From the IMG/VR virus record IMGVR_UViG_3300032086_003797, positions 62,001 to 126,000 of that record: DNA of 64,000 nucleotides; one strand, given 5' to 3'. Under the pieces are notes generated by a model that was given only the letters and a program-made list of their open reading frames with translations, was not told where the DNA came from and ran no database searches. Source of the DNA: a virus. Position 1 is the first letter of the stretch, and each line of letters opens with the position of its first letter. The translations under genes were made by a program, and so were the position numbers. This document shows, piece by piece, positions 53,311-63,041 of the stretch.

Positions 53311-53843
53311 TTGAGTTAGTTATATTAGATATCGACGGAGTTCTAACGGATGGTCGAAAATATTACGGACTAGATGGTATGCCATTTGCAAAGACATATT
53401 GTGATAAGGATTTTACTGCGATCAAGCGCCTTCGTGGTGCAGGGGTAAATGTCTGCTTTCTGTCTGGGGACGATACTGTCAATCAAGCTATGGCAAAAAA
53501 TCGAAACATTGATTTCTTTTATGCCCGTGGAAAAGATAAAGCAGATTTTATTGAGGAGTTTCAAAAAAAATATAATACATCCCCACAAAACATGGCATAC
53601 ATTGGCGATGACTTATTTGATAGTAGCATATTGAAAGCTGTAACATACCCATTTTGCCCTGCCGACGCATGTGGAGAAGTGAAGAAAATTTGTACATCTG
53701 CTTATGGTTATCATAATATCCTGCGAAGTAATGGCGGCTGCAATGTTATTATGGAAATGGTTGAGGTATTACTTGAACGTGGACTAATAAATGACTGCAC
53801 TATGGAAGATATAGAAGCACTTGACAAAAAAGAAAAGTTTTGA
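53307..53843 (+). CDS. KdsC-like HAD phosphatase
   Basis: 178 residues. ILDIDGVLTDGRKYY (7-21) is the C0-type HAD motif of KDO-8-phosphate phosphatases, with GDDLFDSSIL for metal binding. It would remove phosphate from a sugar acid or heptose phosphate. It overlaps the kinase gene by 23 bases. Confidence 0.85.
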   Translation: MIELVILDIDGVLTDGRKYYGLDGMPFAKTYCDKDFTAIKRLRGAGVNVCFLSGDDTVNQAMAKNRNIDFFYARGKDKADFIEEFQKKYNTSPQNMAYIGDDLFDSSILKAVTYPFCPADACGEVKKICTSAYGYHNILRSNGGCNVIMEMVEVLLERGLINDCTMEDIEALDKKEKF

Positions 53844-54699
53844 TTTCTGTATAGTAGGTAATATATTCCTAGATACAGTACAAGTAACTAATTCGTTCCA
53901 AGTTGGCACATCTAACTTGGGGACATCGAAAAGAACTGCCCTTGGTGGTGTTATGAACACAGCGAGAAGCCTGTGTAAAATAAATAATCATTGTAAAGTA
54001 TTTGTTTCTACAGTGGTAGGTAATGACGACCAGGGTAGGTATATCTTAGATAAACTACAAGATTTTAAAAATGAAAACAGTAACTTCGATTACCATGCAA
54101 CTCGTGTCGATGCCGCCACGACAAGTGCGCTTATAATATGTGAAGCCGACAAACAGATAAGAAGCAGTATAGTGAATTGGGGTGCTTGTAAGACAAGTTC
54201 TGATTTTTATTTACCTGAATCGAGATGGTACCACTTCATGTACCTGGACACTTTATTAGCTGTCAATAAAAATATGTTTACACAAATATCAGAAGAGAGT
54301 ATAATATCGGCAGACTTTTGTTTAGCTACTCACACTGCCAAGGAAAGAAATAGGATAATGGACTTGATAAAGAATATGAATTTTGTTATAACCTCAGAAG
54401 ATAGTGCAACAAGCATTACGGGCGAACAATATGAGATCTATTCAGCGATGACGCTAGGCGAAGCAGTTGGCTCAGCAGCAATTGTGCATAGCCCAAGAGG
54501 CAGTTTTGTTAGTGCTCAAGGAAATGATTTCATGGTCAACAGCGACTATATAAATGACGTGAAACTCGATGTACTAGGTGCGGGCGACGCATTTGCAGCA
54601 GGATTCATGCATGATACTCAGAAAAACCCAAACAATATAAAAGAAAATGTCCAGTATGCACACACTTATGCAACTAATTTTATTCAGGGGGATAAGTGA
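53821..54699 (+). CDS. PfkB-family sugar kinase
   Basis: 292 residues. GGVMNTARSL near 40 is the sugar-binding motif; DVLGAGDAFAAGF near 260 is the anion-hole and catalytic Asp motif. HldE/RfaE-type heptose kinases belong to this family, but substrate specificity cannot be read from sequence alone. Confidence 0.88.
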   Translation: MTKKKSFDFCIVGNIFLDTVQVTNSFQVGTSNLGTSKRTALGGVMNTARSLCKINNHCKVFVSTVVGNDDQGRYILDKLQDFKNENSNFDYHATRVDAATTSALIICEADKQIRSSIVNWGACKTSSDFYLPESRWYHFMYLDTLLAVNKNMFTQISEESIISADFCLATHTAKERNRIMDLIKNMNFVITSEDSATSITGEQYEIYSAMTLGEAVGSAAIVHSPRGSFVSAQGNDFMVNSDYINDVKLDVLGAGDAFAAGFMHDTQKNPNNIKENVQYAHTYATNFIQGDK

Positions 54700-55031
54700 T
54701 GGATTTATATGCATCAACATGGAAATATTTTTCCGCATTTGAAAATAAAGATTTAGATACATTATGTGATCTGTATAGCAATACTGTGTCCTTAATAGAT
54801 TGGGATGTTGAATGCCATAGTGCGGAGAAAGTCCTACAAGCAAATGAGAGTTTATTTAGCAGTGTTGAAAACATCAAGGTTGACATTACACGTTGCTCGG
54901 TTGATAAGATGTTGTTGACCGCTACAGCAGAAATTATTATTACACTGGACGGAGAAGAGATAATAGTAGCAGATATCATCACGTTCGGTCAAGATGGAAA
55001 AATAAAAAATATTAGAGCCTATAAGGGGTAA
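54699..55031 (+). CDS. NTF2/SnoaL-like small protein
   Basis: 110 residues. WKYFSAFENKDLDTLCDLY and the C-terminal VADIITFGQDGKIKNIRAYKG are typical of NTF2-like folds, often isomerases or dehydratases acting on small molecules. It may help the sugar pathway. Confidence 0.7.
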   Translation: MDLYASTWKYFSAFENKDLDTLCDLYSNTVSLIDWDVECHSAEKVLQANESLFSSVENIKVDITRCSVDKMLLTATAEIIITLDGEEIIVADIITFGQDGKIKNIRAYKG

Positions 55032-55034
55032 AAA

Positions 55035-56201
55035 ATGACAAAGAAATATAATGTATTGTTGCCTGTCGCAGGGCGAGCACAAAGATTTTTAGATAAGGGC
55101 TATACTATGCCCAAGCCGCTAATCATGGCAAATACCAGGCATGTTATTGATTGGGCTATGGATGCATTCAAGGCAGATGACTGCAATCTTATTTTTGCAG
55201 TTCGTCTAGATCATATTCACAACTTCTCAATCGATCAAATATTGAGGGATAAATTTGGTGAAGATGTAAAAATTGTTATTGTTGACCATATCACAGATGG
55301 ATCAGTGTCTACTTGCTTATTAGCTAGAGAATATATTGACAATGATTTGCCTTTGTTTATTTATACACCTGATGTATATTACGAAAACCAGTTTGACCCA
55401 GCCTCTGTACCAGAAGAGATGGATGGATATCTGTTGACATTCAAAGCAAATAGTCCAGCACACAGTTATGTTGAAATGAATGAGGATGGTTATGCAACCA
55501 GAACAGCAGAGAAAGAAGTGATTAGTCAGAACGCTGCTGTTGGTGTTTACTATTATAAAACTGGTAAGATGTTCATTCAATATGCAGAAGAAATGATCGA
55601 AGCGAATATTCGTGTAAAGAATGAGTTCTATATCTGCCCAATGTACAACCTTATGATCCGAGATGGCGCTAAGGTTGGTATCCATCAAGTAGAGAAGATG
55701 CATGTTCTGGGAACCCCACAAGAGTTGGAATTCTTTGTAAACCATGTAGCACCAAGGTTTGGGCAGAAGCCCGTAGCTATTGCTTGTGACCATTCAGGGT
55801 TTGAAGCTAAAGAGATGGCTAGGAGAGTGTTAGAAGCTAATGGCGTTCCTTATGTTGATTTTGGAACTTATGTAAACCAAAGCTGCGACTACAACGACTA
55901 TGTGTCACAAGCTATTAGAGCAATCCAGAATAACATCTGTGACTTTGGTATTGGATTTTGCCGCACAGGTCAGGGCGTAAATATATTAGCTAGTAATATG
56001 AATGGCACTATTGCGGCTTTAGTATTTGACGAGTATACAGCCGAACATGCAATGACTCATAACTGTGCTAACTGGTTTTCAGTACCGAGCAAATATGTTA
56101 GTGAATCTACGTTCGATAGGATGGTAAAGCTATGGAAGACCTCATCATTTGATGGTGGACGCCACATGACTAGAATGAGCAAAACACTAGGAACGAAATA
56201 A
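55035..56201 (+). CDS. Sugar nucleotidyltransferase fused to RpiB-like isomerase
   Basis: 388 residues. Residues 1-240 are a sugar NTP-transferase: LLPVAGRAQRF, MPKPLI, FIYTPDVYYEN and KNEFYICP. Residues 245-388 are an RpiB/LacAB-type phosphopentose isomerase: VAIACDHSGFEAKE, VDFGTYVNQSCDYNDYVSQA, GIGFCRTGQGVNI with the catalytic Cys in GFCRTGQG. It would couple ribose-5-P/ribulose-5-P (or related) isomerisation with activation to a nucleotide sugar. Confidence 0.85.
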   Translation: MTKKYNVLLPVAGRAQRFLDKGYTMPKPLIMANTRHVIDWAMDAFKADDCNLIFAVRLDHIHNFSIDQILRDKFGEDVKIVIVDHITDGSVSTCLLAREYIDNDLPLFIYTPDVYYENQFDPASVPEEMDGYLLTFKANSPAHSYVEMNEDGYATRTAEKEVISQNAAVGVYYYKTGKMFIQYAEEMIEANIRVKNEFYICPMYNLMIRDGAKVGIHQVEKMHVLGTPQELEFFVNHVAPRFGQKPVAIACDHSGFEAKEMARRVLEANGVPYVDFGTYVNQSCDYNDYVSQAIRAIQNNICDFGIGFCRTGQGVNILASNMNGTIAALVFDEYTAEHAMTHNCANWFSVPSKYVSESTFDRMVKLWKTSSFDGGRHMTRMSKTLGTK

Positions 56202-57151
56202 TGCCTGAGTACAAGGACCCAATACAAGGAGGTATCACTACCATAATACAGGGACCAATAAATGATGTGTCTCTCAAAAATATTCCTCAGTACCTCCGAA
56301 ATGGTCCTGTTGTGATACATGCATGGGATTACAATCAACAAATACCGCATTGGCGCAACTCTGAAAATTATAACAGTATATTATCACAAATAAAGGATTT
56401 TTATGGCGATCGGGTAAAAATAGTTTTGTGCCCTGTGCCACAGGAATCTAAAAATATCAAAGATATACACTCTGATCGCTGGGCTGACTGGGCGCTACAA
56501 TTTGCTAACAAGACATTCCATTTTGCAATGTATGGGATTAGTGACGCACTAAAACACGTTGAGACAGAATATGTGTTAAGAACAAGAAGCGATGAAGCGT
56601 ATTCAAACGTTGATTTATTCATAGAAGCATTATGCAGAGACCCAAAGAAATTTGTTATGGGTAATATTTTCGCTGCACCTATGAAAAATCAAGAATTTCA
56701 TATTGGTGATCACATCTATGCCTGCAAGTCAGAAGATTTATATCATGCAACTAATCAGCTAGCATCTTTTTACTATGGTTATAATAAAGATCCAAAATGG
56801 TTTTATTTCCAACGACCAATCGGTTTTGAGCAGGTATTAGCATATTCTTGGATGGACTGTACTGGCATCGACATGTCACTACCCTTACGTCCAGAAAATA
56901 TTGAATCCTTGCCGCCTATGAGAAGAGCTTCCCCAGAGCTTCGGAATTTTATCTTATCGAACAGTGTACAATCAGACATAAAAAATAGAGAAATAAGAAA
57001 GCAGGTCGCACATGATTATTTTCATGTGATAGATATCAATAAAGCACGCCCCTTTAGGGCTCGCTGGAATCATTGTGGTAAAACCTTTATAGATCAATTT
57101 CAAAATCCGCACGGGGTCTATAATACAGGAGATATGTTAGATGGATATTAG
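56201..57151 (+). CDS. WavE-type LPS glycosyltransferase-like protein
   Basis: 316 residues. TTIIQGPIND near the start, VETEYVLRTRSDEAYSN (about 122-138) and FHIGDHIYACK are signatures of WavE-like LPS-core enzymes. A paralogue lies at 59163. Confidence 0.72.
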   Translation: MPEYKDPIQGGITTIIQGPINDVSLKNIPQYLRNGPVVIHAWDYNQQIPHWRNSENYNSILSQIKDFYGDRVKIVLCPVPQESKNIKDIHSDRWADWALQFANKTFHFAMYGISDALKHVETEYVLRTRSDEAYSNVDLFIEALCRDPKKFVMGNIFAAPMKNQEFHIGDHIYACKSEDLYHATNQLASFYYGYNKDPKWFYFQRPIGFEQVLAYSWMDCTGIDMSLPLRPENIESLPPMRRASPELRNFILSNSVQSDIKNREIRKQVAHDYFHVIDINKARPFRARWNHCGKTFIDQFQNPHGVYNTGDMLDGY

Positions 57152-57170
57152 AAATAAGGAGACATGCTAA

Positions 57171-57827
57171 ATGAATACGCCTAATAGAGATATAAATTTA
57201 CATCAAAGACTATTAAAACTTTTATACGATCATAATGAAGAGCATGTTGGAAGCTGCTTTACTTGTGTGGATATAATTGATAATATTTTTAAAAACAAAA
57301 ACGAAGATGATATATTTGTACTGTCAAATGGACATGCAGCATATGCTTTATATGTCGTATTAGAGAAATATTATGACCATATTGATGCTGACGCATTAGT
57401 AGAGAAACATGGTGGTCACCCTAACTGGGATGAGGATAATCACATCTATGTATCAACTGGCAGTTTAGGCTCGGGTATTGTTATTGCAGTAGGTAGAGCA
57501 TTAGCAAATCGCAACCGTAAAGTTCATGTTATGGTTAGTGATGGAGAATGTGCTGAAGGTTCCGTATGGGAAGCATTGCGATATGTAGAAGAATATAATG
57601 TTGACAATATGGAAGTTTATGTTAACGCAAACGGCTGGGCATGTTATGATCCCGTAGATGTGGAATACTTAGAGCGACGTTGTAAAGCTTTTTTGCCAAG
57701 GATTCATTTTCATAAAACCGATGTCAACTCATATTTCCCATTTTTGAAAGATCTTGATGCACACTATTGCAAGCTTTCAGCGGAAGATTATAAACTAGGT
57801 ACGGAGATGTTGAATAATGAGCGTTAG
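57171..57827 (+). CDS. Transketolase N-terminal half (TPP-binding)
   Basis: 218 residues. It has EEHVGSCFTCVDI, LSNGHAAYALY, STGSLGSGI and the TPP motif VSDGECAEGSVWEALRY. It is the PP domain of a split transketolase. Together with the next protein it would move two-carbon units between sugar phosphates, giving sedoheptulose-7-P or pentose-P. Confidence 0.88.
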   Translation: MNTPNRDINLHQRLLKLLYDHNEEHVGSCFTCVDIIDNIFKNKNEDDIFVLSNGHAAYALYVVLEKYYDHIDADALVEKHGGHPNWDEDNHIYVSTGSLGSGIVIAVGRALANRNRKVHVMVSDGECAEGSVWEALRYVEEYNVDNMEVYVNANGWACYDPVDVEYLERRCKAFLPRIHFHKTDVNSYFPFLKDLDAHYCKLSAEDYKLGTEMLNNER

Positions 57828-58299
57828 AAAAACATTTGTCAGTTTACTACATGAAGAAATGAAACAGAACGACAATATTGTATTTGTTGTTGGTGATTTG
57901 GGATACGGACACTTTGATGAGATCCGAGAAGAGTTCCCAGACAGGGTTATCAACCCAGGGGCGGCAGAACAGTTAATGATGGGGATGAGTATTGGCTTAG
58001 CTCAGGAGGGCAAGCTTGTAGTATGTTATTCAATGACGCCATTCACATTATATCGACCATTTGAATTTATTAGAAACTATGTTGACTATGAGAAGATTCC
58101 AGTCAAATTAATTGGTGCGGGTAGGGATAAAGATTATCTTTGGTTAGGCTGGTCACATTGGGCGACTGATGACAAGGAACATCTTAGCGGCTTCAAGAAT
58201 ATTGAAAAGCACTGGCCTGAAGACCCCGAAGATATGAAACGCTTATTTAAAGGTATCATGTATAACGGGAAACCAACTTATGTGAATTTGTCAAGGTAA
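57817..58299 (+). CDS. Transketolase Pyr-domain half
   Basis: 160 residues. It has NIVFVVGDLGYG, RVINPGAAEQLMMGMSIGLA with the catalytic Glu, and YSMTPFTLYRPFEFIRN. It lacks the usual third domain. It overlaps the N-terminal half by 11 bases, so the two are made in equal amount. Confidence 0.88.
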   Translation: MSVRKTFVSLLHEEMKQNDNIVFVVGDLGYGHFDEIREEFPDRVINPGAAEQLMMGMSIGLAQEGKLVVCYSMTPFTLYRPFEFIRNYVDYEKIPVKLIGAGRDKDYLWLGWSHWATDDKEHLSGFKNIEKHWPEDPEDMKRLFKGIMYNGKPTYVNLSR

Positions 58300-58306
58300 G
58301 ATTATA

Positions 58307-59173
58307 GTGTCAAATTTAAACTTAGGAGAAATTGAAATAAAGCGAACTATTTTCAAACCTCTACATTACTGGCCTATATACCAAGAGTTATTTGAGAAGA
58401 TAAATAAATCGCATGACAAAAAAGAAACTCTTAAAATATTTGAAATAGGCATAGCTGATGGCGGATCTATTGAAATGTGGTATAAGATATGTAAACAATT
58501 AGGTATAGATGTTAGCATAACAGCTATTGATGTCAGGCTATCTGATAAACTTCGTAATAATATACAACAAGTCACAACTAACGATGGGAGTGTGCTTCTT
58601 GAGCCCTGCAATTCAAATTCTATTGAACACATAAATGCCATTTTGGGAGATAATAAATTTGATCTTATTATTGATGACGGAAGTCACCAATCAGACGATA
58701 TAACCAAGTCGTTTCACAATTTGTTTATTGACAGGCTAAAGGATGGTGGTATATATATAATAGAAGACCTACATTCTCACTATTGGCAAAAACAAGCAGA
58801 GGCGAGTGATTCTGCCTCTAATTTGATTCGTGCCTTAATGGATGCACAAAACTTCTGGTCGCTCACTAAAGGTGTTGCAAGATACAAGGTAGCTGAGAGA
58901 TATTTTGACAAGATAAATAAAATAGAGACATATGACAGTATCGTGTTGATCCATAAAGGTAAAACCTATAGAGATAGGAGCCAGTATGAAAAGCTTGGTG
59001 CCGCTGAAGACAGATATTGTTATTTAGGCTGTCCAATTGGATCTCCAGATGGTAGTATTATAAGATACGGTAGGGTAAGTAATAATTTAAATTCACAGAT
59101 AAAACTCAAAACAGCACTAACGGAAGAATACAGTTTGTTGTTTGACAGAGGGGTAAGCAAAGATGAATATTGA
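58307..59173 (+). CDS. SAM-dependent sugar O-methyltransferase-like protein
   Basis: 288 residues. IFEIGIADGGSIEMW (44-58) is motif I, and LIIDDGSHQSDD is like macrocin-type O-methyltransferases (TylF). It probably methylates a sugar hydroxyl of the glycan. Confidence 0.78.
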   Translation: MSNLNLGEIEIKRTIFKPLHYWPIYQELFEKINKSHDKKETLKIFEIGIADGGSIEMWYKICKQLGIDVSITAIDVRLSDKLRNNIQQVTTNDGSVLLEPCNSNSIEHINAILGDNKFDLIIDDGSHQSDDITKSFHNLFIDRLKDGGIYIIEDLHSHYWQKQAEASDSASNLIRALMDAQNFWSLTKGVARYKVAERYFDKINKIETYDSIVLIHKGKTYRDRSQYEKLGAAEDRYCYLGCPIGSPDGSIIRYGRVSNNLNSQIKLKTALTEEYSLLFDRGVSKDEY

Positions 59174-59945
59174 TCTGATCATCCAAGGACCCGTTCATGG
59201 TAATAATGCCTTCTTATCGAAAATGGATAATTTGTGCAAGCAATTTAACAAAGTTATAATTTCTACATGGGACCATGAAGATTCAGCCGCTTGGGTAGAA
59301 AAGTTATCAGGTTATAACAATGTGGTAATAACCTCGCAGAAGCTACCTGACCGCCCTGGTCTTAAGGGACCGTACAGGGGGATTGCTACAGGGTCCACAT
59401 TTTATTGGGCTTGCTTATCAACATATAACGGACTAAAAGAATCATCAGCAGAATATGTGGTCAAGATGCGCTCAGATGAATATTATGAAGATTTTACAGC
59501 TTTCAAGTTAGAACTAAAAAAAGCAAACCACAAGTTTGTCTGTGGTAATATATTTTATAAAAGATGGTATAGGAGTTCCCCTTATCATATTGGAGATCAT
59601 GTATATGCTTGTAAAAGAGAGGGTCTACAGAATGGTCTAAAAATGGTGCTGGACTATTATAACCATGTTGAATGGCACAAAGAAATAGAATATAAAGAAG
59701 ATATATCACAAGACCTGACCTGTGCCGAGATTGTCTTAGCGCACACTTTTCTAATCGGATCAGGGATACCTAGAATCGAATGGTTCGCCGTGGGGGCGAC
59801 GCTCCAGACAGCCCCTGCATTTGATAAATATTTCAAAGTTATTGATATTAATAAATTAGGAGAATATGTTGCTCGATGGGAGGGTAGCAATATTACATTT
59901 AGACATGATACATCCCCATTTATACATTCTCATTATGACAGGTAA
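59163..59945 (+). CDS. WavE-type glycosyltransferase-like protein
   Basis: 260 residues. IDLIIQGPVHG at the start, AEYVVKMRSDEYYE, YHIGDHVYACK, and VIDINKLGEYVARW at the end match the protein at 56201, so the two are paralogues with different acceptors. Confidence 0.72.
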   Translation: MNIDLIIQGPVHGNNAFLSKMDNLCKQFNKVIISTWDHEDSAAWVEKLSGYNNVVITSQKLPDRPGLKGPYRGIATGSTFYWACLSTYNGLKESSAEYVVKMRSDEYYEDFTAFKLELKKANHKFVCGNIFYKRWYRSSPYHIGDHVYACKREGLQNGLKMVLDYYNHVEWHKEIEYKEDISQDLTCAEIVLAHTFLIGSGIPRIEWFAVGATLQTAPAFDKYFKVIDINKLGEYVARWEGSNITFRHDTSPFIHSHYDR

Positions 59946-59948
59946 AGC

Positions 59949-60587
59949 ATGTTTATAGACGACAAAAGAAAAATAATATTTGTACACAACCCAAAAGCAG
60001 CAGGGTCTTCAATTCATATACTGCTTAAGGATTTGTATGAACTTAGAGACACCGATAGGCACGACCCAGAACCACACATACACCACATGAGTTACCAACA
60101 AATCCTAAATTTAAAACCTGAATACTATGGATACTATTCATTTGCTGCTGTTAGAAATCCTTGGGCTAGATTATTATCAGGCTATATGGATTTTGTACAA
60201 AATAGAAAACATGAGTACTCTGGTTTGATACGATATGATGAGCCATTATTATCTGAGTATAAGGATTTTAAAGATTTTGTTATGAGGATTGGCGAAGGCA
60301 AATGGATAAACGATGTTCATTTCCTCCCTCAGCATGTTTATACTCATGCAGAAGATAAAGTTGTCGATATGATCCTAAGGGTAGAAAATATCAATATGGA
60401 TATTCAAGCACTTATGAATAAAATAGGATTTAAGTATTACCAGCACTTATTCGGCGCTCATTGGCAGAGACACAGATCCACTAAGCACGGACATTATACA
60501 GAGTATTACGACGAACAAAGTGCAGCTAAAGTAGTTGAATTATATGCAAAAGACATAGAGCTATTTGGGTATCAATATGGAGAATAA
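59949..60587 (+). CDS. Sulfotransferase (PAPS-dependent)
   Basis: 212 residues. HNPKAAGSSI (15-24) is the 5'-phosphosulfate-binding loop and AVRNPWARLLSGY (about 67-79) is the 3'-phosphate-binding motif of Golgi-type sulfotransferases (sulfotransferase family 2). It would sulfate the glycan using PAPS from the CysC fusion at 63 kb. Confidence 0.87.
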   Translation: MFIDDKRKIIFVHNPKAAGSSIHILLKDLYELRDTDRHDPEPHIHHMSYQQILNLKPEYYGYYSFAAVRNPWARLLSGYMDFVQNRKHEYSGLIRYDEPLLSEYKDFKDFVMRIGEGKWINDVHFLPQHVYTHAEDKVVDMILRVENINMDIQALMNKIGFKYYQHLFGAHWQRHRSTKHGHYTEYYDEQSAAKVVELYAKDIELFGYQYGE

Positions 60588-61452
60588 GTGCATAGTATCG
60601 CAAATACATATTCCTGATCATGACCCTCAAGGTAGTTTAGGGTTTCTAGCTAAGCAGGAGATAATTGATACAAACATACAAAGCTTAAGAAGAAACAATC
60701 CAGATGCATACATAATTTTAGTTGGTCATGGACATGAGCCTTATGACTCTACTAAAGATGTTTGTGATAAATTTATTTGGGAAGACTTGCACCCAATCGA
60801 CGGTGGCGGCACGGTAATAGGGATGCCAGCCCAATATAAGTCTGTATCGCTAGGAATAGAACACGCAAAAGAAAAAGGCTTTGATTATTGTTTGAAAACT
60901 AGAGGTGACTCTATAATAGCAAAACAAGATATTATATCATACTGCCACGACATAATAAAATCAGAAGATAAGATGATTCTCCTAACCCAGCAAACTGGCA
61001 AGGAACTATACAAATTTGGCGATTGTTTTATGTATGGAGAAATAGACCTATTGAGTTCTATATGGGATGCAGCCAACCCCCCGTTTCATGCCGATGGCTT
61101 AAGGCACACAGGCATATCGTTTGTAAAGCATTTCTCTGGTAAGGTTCCTCCTATACCATATAACCCACAAGCAATACTTTATGAAGATAAAAACTGGACA
61201 GATCTTTTGAAAGAATATTGTTCGTTTAGGGACATTGGTGAAATAGGGTTCTGTGATCTTAGGTGGAATTATAACCAGATGCAGCAAAATTGGAAAAACA
61301 ATAAACAACAAATATTAGACCTTGAATACGACTTTGAAGAAATATACTGGGGTCGAAGTAATGGATGGCACAACTTCAATAGTATGGGTCAGGTAGTAAG
61401 TCATGGTGGTATGTGTCACTGGGCATATACTCAAGCGGAGTTTTATAAATAA
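60577..61452 (+). CDS. WavE/GT-like protein
   Basis: 291 residues. GFDYCLKTRGDSIIAK is a degenerate form of the EYVxRxRSDE motif in the WavE-like proteins. The start at 60577 lies inside the sulfotransferase gene. Likely a glycosyltransferase. Confidence 0.58.
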   Translation: MENKCIVSQIHIPDHDPQGSLGFLAKQEIIDTNIQSLRRNNPDAYIILVGHGHEPYDSTKDVCDKFIWEDLHPIDGGGTVIGMPAQYKSVSLGIEHAKEKGFDYCLKTRGDSIIAKQDIISYCHDIIKSEDKMILLTQQTGKELYKFGDCFMYGEIDLLSSIWDAANPPFHADGLRHTGISFVKHFSGKVPPIPYNPQAILYEDKNWTDLLKEYCSFRDIGEIGFCDLRWNYNQMQQNWKNNKQQILDLEYDFEEIYWGRSNGWHNFNSMGQVVSHGGMCHWAYTQAEFYK

Positions 61453-61453
61453 A

Positions 61454-61891
61454 ATGTTATTGATTTCACATAGAGGTAACTTGTTCGGACCTAATGAGGT
61501 TGGAGAAAATAATCCTAAAAAGATAGCTGAGTTAATTGATCGAGGTATCCATGTGGAGATCGATGTCTGGTCTATCGATAATAAAATGTACCTAGGGCAC
61601 GATAAGCCGACACATTTTGTTACCACTGATTTTTTATTACATCCAAATTTATGGTGTCATGCTAAGAACATTGAAGCACTAGAACATCTCTTAAACGTAG
61701 GGGCGCACTGCTTTTGGCACGAAACAGATTCTTACACTGTGACAAGTGATAAAATTATTTGGACATTTCCAGGTAAACAACTTACCCCAAGATCTGTTAT
61801 AGTATGTCACTCGGAAGAAGAAACCGAGGCAGTTATGAAAACAAACGCATATGGCGTCTGTAGTGATTATGTGGGGTATTACAACAAATGA
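61454..61891 (+). CDS. GDPD-like phosphodiesterase-family protein
   Basis: 145 residues. LISHRGNLFGP (3-13), HVEIDVWSIDNKMYLGHD and WCHAKNIEAL match short GDPD-like proteins that occur in polysaccharide islands. It may cut a glycerophosphate-type bond, but short versions may not be catalytic. Confidence 0.75.
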   Translation: MLLISHRGNLFGPNEVGENNPKKIAELIDRGIHVEIDVWSIDNKMYLGHDKPTHFVTTDFLLHPNLWCHAKNIEALEHLLNVGAHCFWHETDSYTVTSDKIIWTFPGKQLTPRSVIVCHSEEETEAVMKTNAYGVCSDYVGYYNK

Positions 61892-62841
61892 AGATAGTAG
61901 CAGTAACAGGGTGCATGGGGCTGATAGGCTCCCATGTTACAAGTGAACTACTCCAGCGTGGTTATCTTGTATTGGGAATTGATAAGCTGACTTATGCAGC
62001 CAACAGTGAGGCAATGCAGACCTTCAACGACTTGCCTGGTTTCACTTTTTTGCAAAAAGATATTTGTGAGTTGGAATCTATACCTGATTGCGATTATGTT
62101 ATCAATCTGGCGGCAGAATCGCACGTTGGCAATAGTATCATTGACGGTACAGACTTTATTAGTACGAACATTAGCGGTGTGCAAAACTTGCTCAAGATTA
62201 TTCAAAATAAGCCAAGCAATGTTTGTGAGAGACCTGTGCTCCTTCACTTTAGCACCGACGAAGTATATGGAGATCTAGAGGAGGGCTCATTTACAGAAGA
62301 TAGCTCTCTAAATCCCAGCAACCCTTACTCGGCTACCAAAGCGGCAGCAGATCATTTGATAAAGTCTTGGAGCAGGACATATGGAACAGAGTATGTCATT
62401 GTCCGTCCAACAAATAACTATGGGATATTTCAATACCCAGAAAAACTTATCCCTCTATCAGTAAAGTTATTGCAAAGAGGTAAAAAAATTAGACTCCACA
62501 ATAAAGGCGAGCCTACAAGAAACTGGCTTCACGCTGCTGATACCGCAAATGCGATTATCACTATTATGGAGTCGGGTGTAAAAAATGAAATTTTCAATAT
62601 ATCTGGTGGTTTTGAACAGAAGAATATTGATACAGTAAAGAAAGTGATAGACTGTTACTTTGAGGAAAAAGTAGAAGATTATGACCAATACCTTGACTTC
62701 TCACATGAGCGTGAAGGACAAGATGTTAGATATTCGGTAGATGACAGCAAGTTAAGAAACCTAGGCTGGTCACCAAGGTTTGATTTTGATGAAGAAATAA
62801 AACATATTGTAAAATATTACAAGAAGACATTCGTATGGTAG
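61888..62841 (+). CDS. RmlB-like nucleotide-sugar 4,6-dehydratase
   Basis: 317 residues. It has a GxxGxxG-like start (TGCMGLIGSH), FSTDEVYGDLEEG (the RmlB T-D-E catalytic triad region), PYSATKAAADHL (YxxxK) and RPTNNYGIFQYPEKLIP. It acts on dTDP- or other NDP-sugars to give 4-keto-6-deoxy sugars, the substrate for the aminotransferase. Confidence 0.9.
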   Translation: MKIVAVTGCMGLIGSHVTSELLQRGYLVLGIDKLTYAANSEAMQTFNDLPGFTFLQKDICELESIPDCDYVINLAAESHVGNSIIDGTDFISTNISGVQNLLKIIQNKPSNVCERPVLLHFSTDEVYGDLEEGSFTEDSSLNPSNPYSATKAAADHLIKSWSRTYGTEYVIVRPTNNYGIFQYPEKLIPLSVKLLQRGKKIRLHNKGEPTRNWLHAADTANAIITIMESGVKNEIFNISGGFEQKNIDTVKKVIDCYFEEKVEDYDQYLDFSHEREGQDVRYSVDDSKLRNLGWSPRFDFDEEIKHIVKYYKKTFVW

Positions 62842-63041
62842 CAAAGAAAAGACACTTAGCAAAGGCGCTTAGCTGGCGAGCCGTTGGAACAATAGATACC
62901 ATGCTATTGGGTTGGCTCATATCGGGTGATCCTATGGTTGGGGTTAAAATTGGCGCAGTCGAATTGGTAACAAAAATATTTTTATATTATGCACACGAAA
63001 GAGCATGGTATAAATTCTCTAAGTTTGGGGTAAGAAAATGA
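62835..63041 (+). CDS. DUF2061 membrane protein
   Basis: 68 residues. [23 protein letters not shown]...[20 protein letters not shown] is the DUF2061 pattern, which often lies beside or is fused to APS kinase. It has two membrane helices. It may help sulfate handling. Confidence 0.82.
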   Translation: MVAKKRHLAKALSWRAVGTIDTMLLGWLISGDPMVGVKIGAVELVTKIFLYYAHERAWYKFSKFGVRK

